From NCBI GenBank assembly GCA_041601535.1, contig JBFIHZ010000284.1, positions 1 to 5,637 of the forward strand: a stretch of 5,637 nucleotides of DNA, written 5' to 3'. Below, piece after piece: positions 4,957 through 5,637 of this stretch. Position 1 is the first letter of the stretch. Each line of letters begins with the position of its first letter. The stretch is from JBFIHZ01 sp041601535. Its GTDB lineage: Bacteria > Pseudomonadota > Gammaproteobacteria > Xanthomonadales > SZUA-36. Both the position numbers and the translations under genes were made by a program. The notes beneath the pieces are model-generated. The model searched no databases. It saw only the letters and a list, made by a program, of their open reading frames with translations, and was not told where the DNA came from.

Positions 4957-5637
4957 ATGTCACGTAACCGCGCCACCAAGAGCACCCTGTTTGAAGCCAT
5001 CGAGCTGATCAATGCCGGCCAGGTGGCGCAGGCCGAAACCCTGTGCCGGTCCGCGGTGGACCGCTTTCCGGGCGACGTCAACATGATTGCGCTGCTGGGT
5101 GCCACCCTGCTCAAGGCGCGCAAGATCGCCGAGGCCGAGGATTACCTGCGCCAGGCCATCCTGCTGGCGCCGAAATTCGCCAAGCCCTATTCCGACCTGG
5201 GGCTGCTGCTGGTATCGACCAACCGGCCGGAGGAAGCGGTCAGCGTGCTGGAAGAGTGCGTGGCGCTGGAGCCGGCCGAAGGCGATGCCTGGTTCAACCT
5301 GGGCAAGGCGCGCGCGCTGCTGGGCCGCGGCCCCGAAGCCGACCAGGCATTTGAAAAATCCTTTGAGCTGAACCCGCTGCGCAAGGCGCTGGCGCATGCC
5401 GCCGAACACCAGCAGTACGGCCGCCTGGAGGAGGCGGAAAAGATCTACCGCGAGGTGCTGCGTGAACACCCCAAGAATGTCGACGCGCTGCGCCTGTTGG
5501 GCAACCTGGCGTTTCACAGCGGCCGCCTGCCGGAAGCCGAGCGGCTGTTCCGCCGCGCGGTCAGCTATGCCGGCGATTTCGCCGAAGCGCGCATCGACCT
5601 CGGGCGGGTGCTGAAAGAGCAACACCGGCTGGAGGAA
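4957..5637 (+). CDS. Tetratricopeptide-repeat protein, N-terminal part; possibly a TPR-sulfotransferase; 3' end cut by window edge
   Basis: The frame is open from ATG 4957 to the last base (227 residues, no stop), so the C-terminus is missing. The visible part is almost entirely TPR helix pairs, at about residues 8-39, 42-73, 76-107, 110-141, 144-173 and 176-207, with a seventh beginning near 210. Typical TPR positions are seen in A-Y/W-x-x-L-G and G-R-x-x-E-A-E patterns, for example AWFNLGKA (111-118) and GRLEEAEKIYREVL (155-168). There is no signal peptide, so this part is probably cytoplasmic and binds protein partners. The later repeats resemble those fused to a C-terminal sulfotransferase domain in many Proteobacteria; that domain would lie outside the window, so this is inference. 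No good ribosome site precedes the ATG. It is transcribed away from the polyamine operon and has no evident link to it. Confidence 0.8.
   Translation, partial: MSRNRATKSTLFEAIELINAGQVAQAETLCRSAVDRFPGDVNMIALLGATLLKARKIAEAEDYLRQAILLAPKFAKPYSDLGLLLVSTNRPEEAVSVLEECVALEPAEGDAWFNLGKARALLGRGPEADQAFEKSFELNPLRKALAHAAEHQQYGRLEEAEKIYREVLREHPKNVDALRLLGNLAFHSGRLPEAERLFRRAVSYAGDFAEARIDLGRVLKEQHRLEE

Noticed and set aside
4960..5625. Minus-strand open frame of 221 codons at the right end
   Set aside because: It is antisense to the TPR gene, which has regular repeats. The minus translation is Q- and R-rich without a domain.

Overview
The window is a compact, GC-rich bacterial stretch. Codon use, protein similarity and short intergenic gaps suggest a Gram-negative gammaproteobacterium, possibly a Pseudomonas relative or a marine oligotroph. 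That assignment is an inference by eye; no taxonomic marker gene is present.

Four genes on the minus strand read leftward as a probable operon, with gaps of 31, 22 and 55 nt. In order of transcription they are: a SpuC-type polyamine:pyruvate aminotransferase (4635-3262), a PuuD/SpuA-type gamma-glutamyl-polyamine amidohydrolase (3230-2406), a six-helix membrane protein of unknown family (2383-1469), and a Tat-exported FAD oxidoreductase of the spermidine dehydrogenase (SpdH) type (1413 to the left edge, 3' end missing). The last gene fills the first 1.4 kb as one uninterrupted reading frame. It has no stop inside the window, so a search for closed ORFs would miss it.

Together these genes describe polyamine catabolism. 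SpdH would cleave spermidine outside the cytoplasm into a diamine and an aminoaldehyde. The aminotransferase would deaminate diamines in the cytoplasm, and the amidohydrolase would remove gamma-glutamyl groups from glutamylated intermediates. The glutamyl-polyamine synthetase and aldehyde dehydrogenase that normally complete such pathways are not in the window. The membrane protein between the two compartments has no recognised function, but it contains a clear threefold internal repeat of two-helix units. It is the most interesting unknown here.

A 321-bp divergent intergenic region (4636-4956) separates the operon from a rightward gene. It holds no convincing gene, but it has a good -10 box on each strand and two sizeable inverted repeats. 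The rightward gene (4957 to the right edge) encodes tandem TPR repeats and continues out of the window; it resembles the N-terminal part of TPR-sulfotransferase proteins. No RNA gene, insertion sequence, CRISPR array or canonical rho-independent terminator was found.
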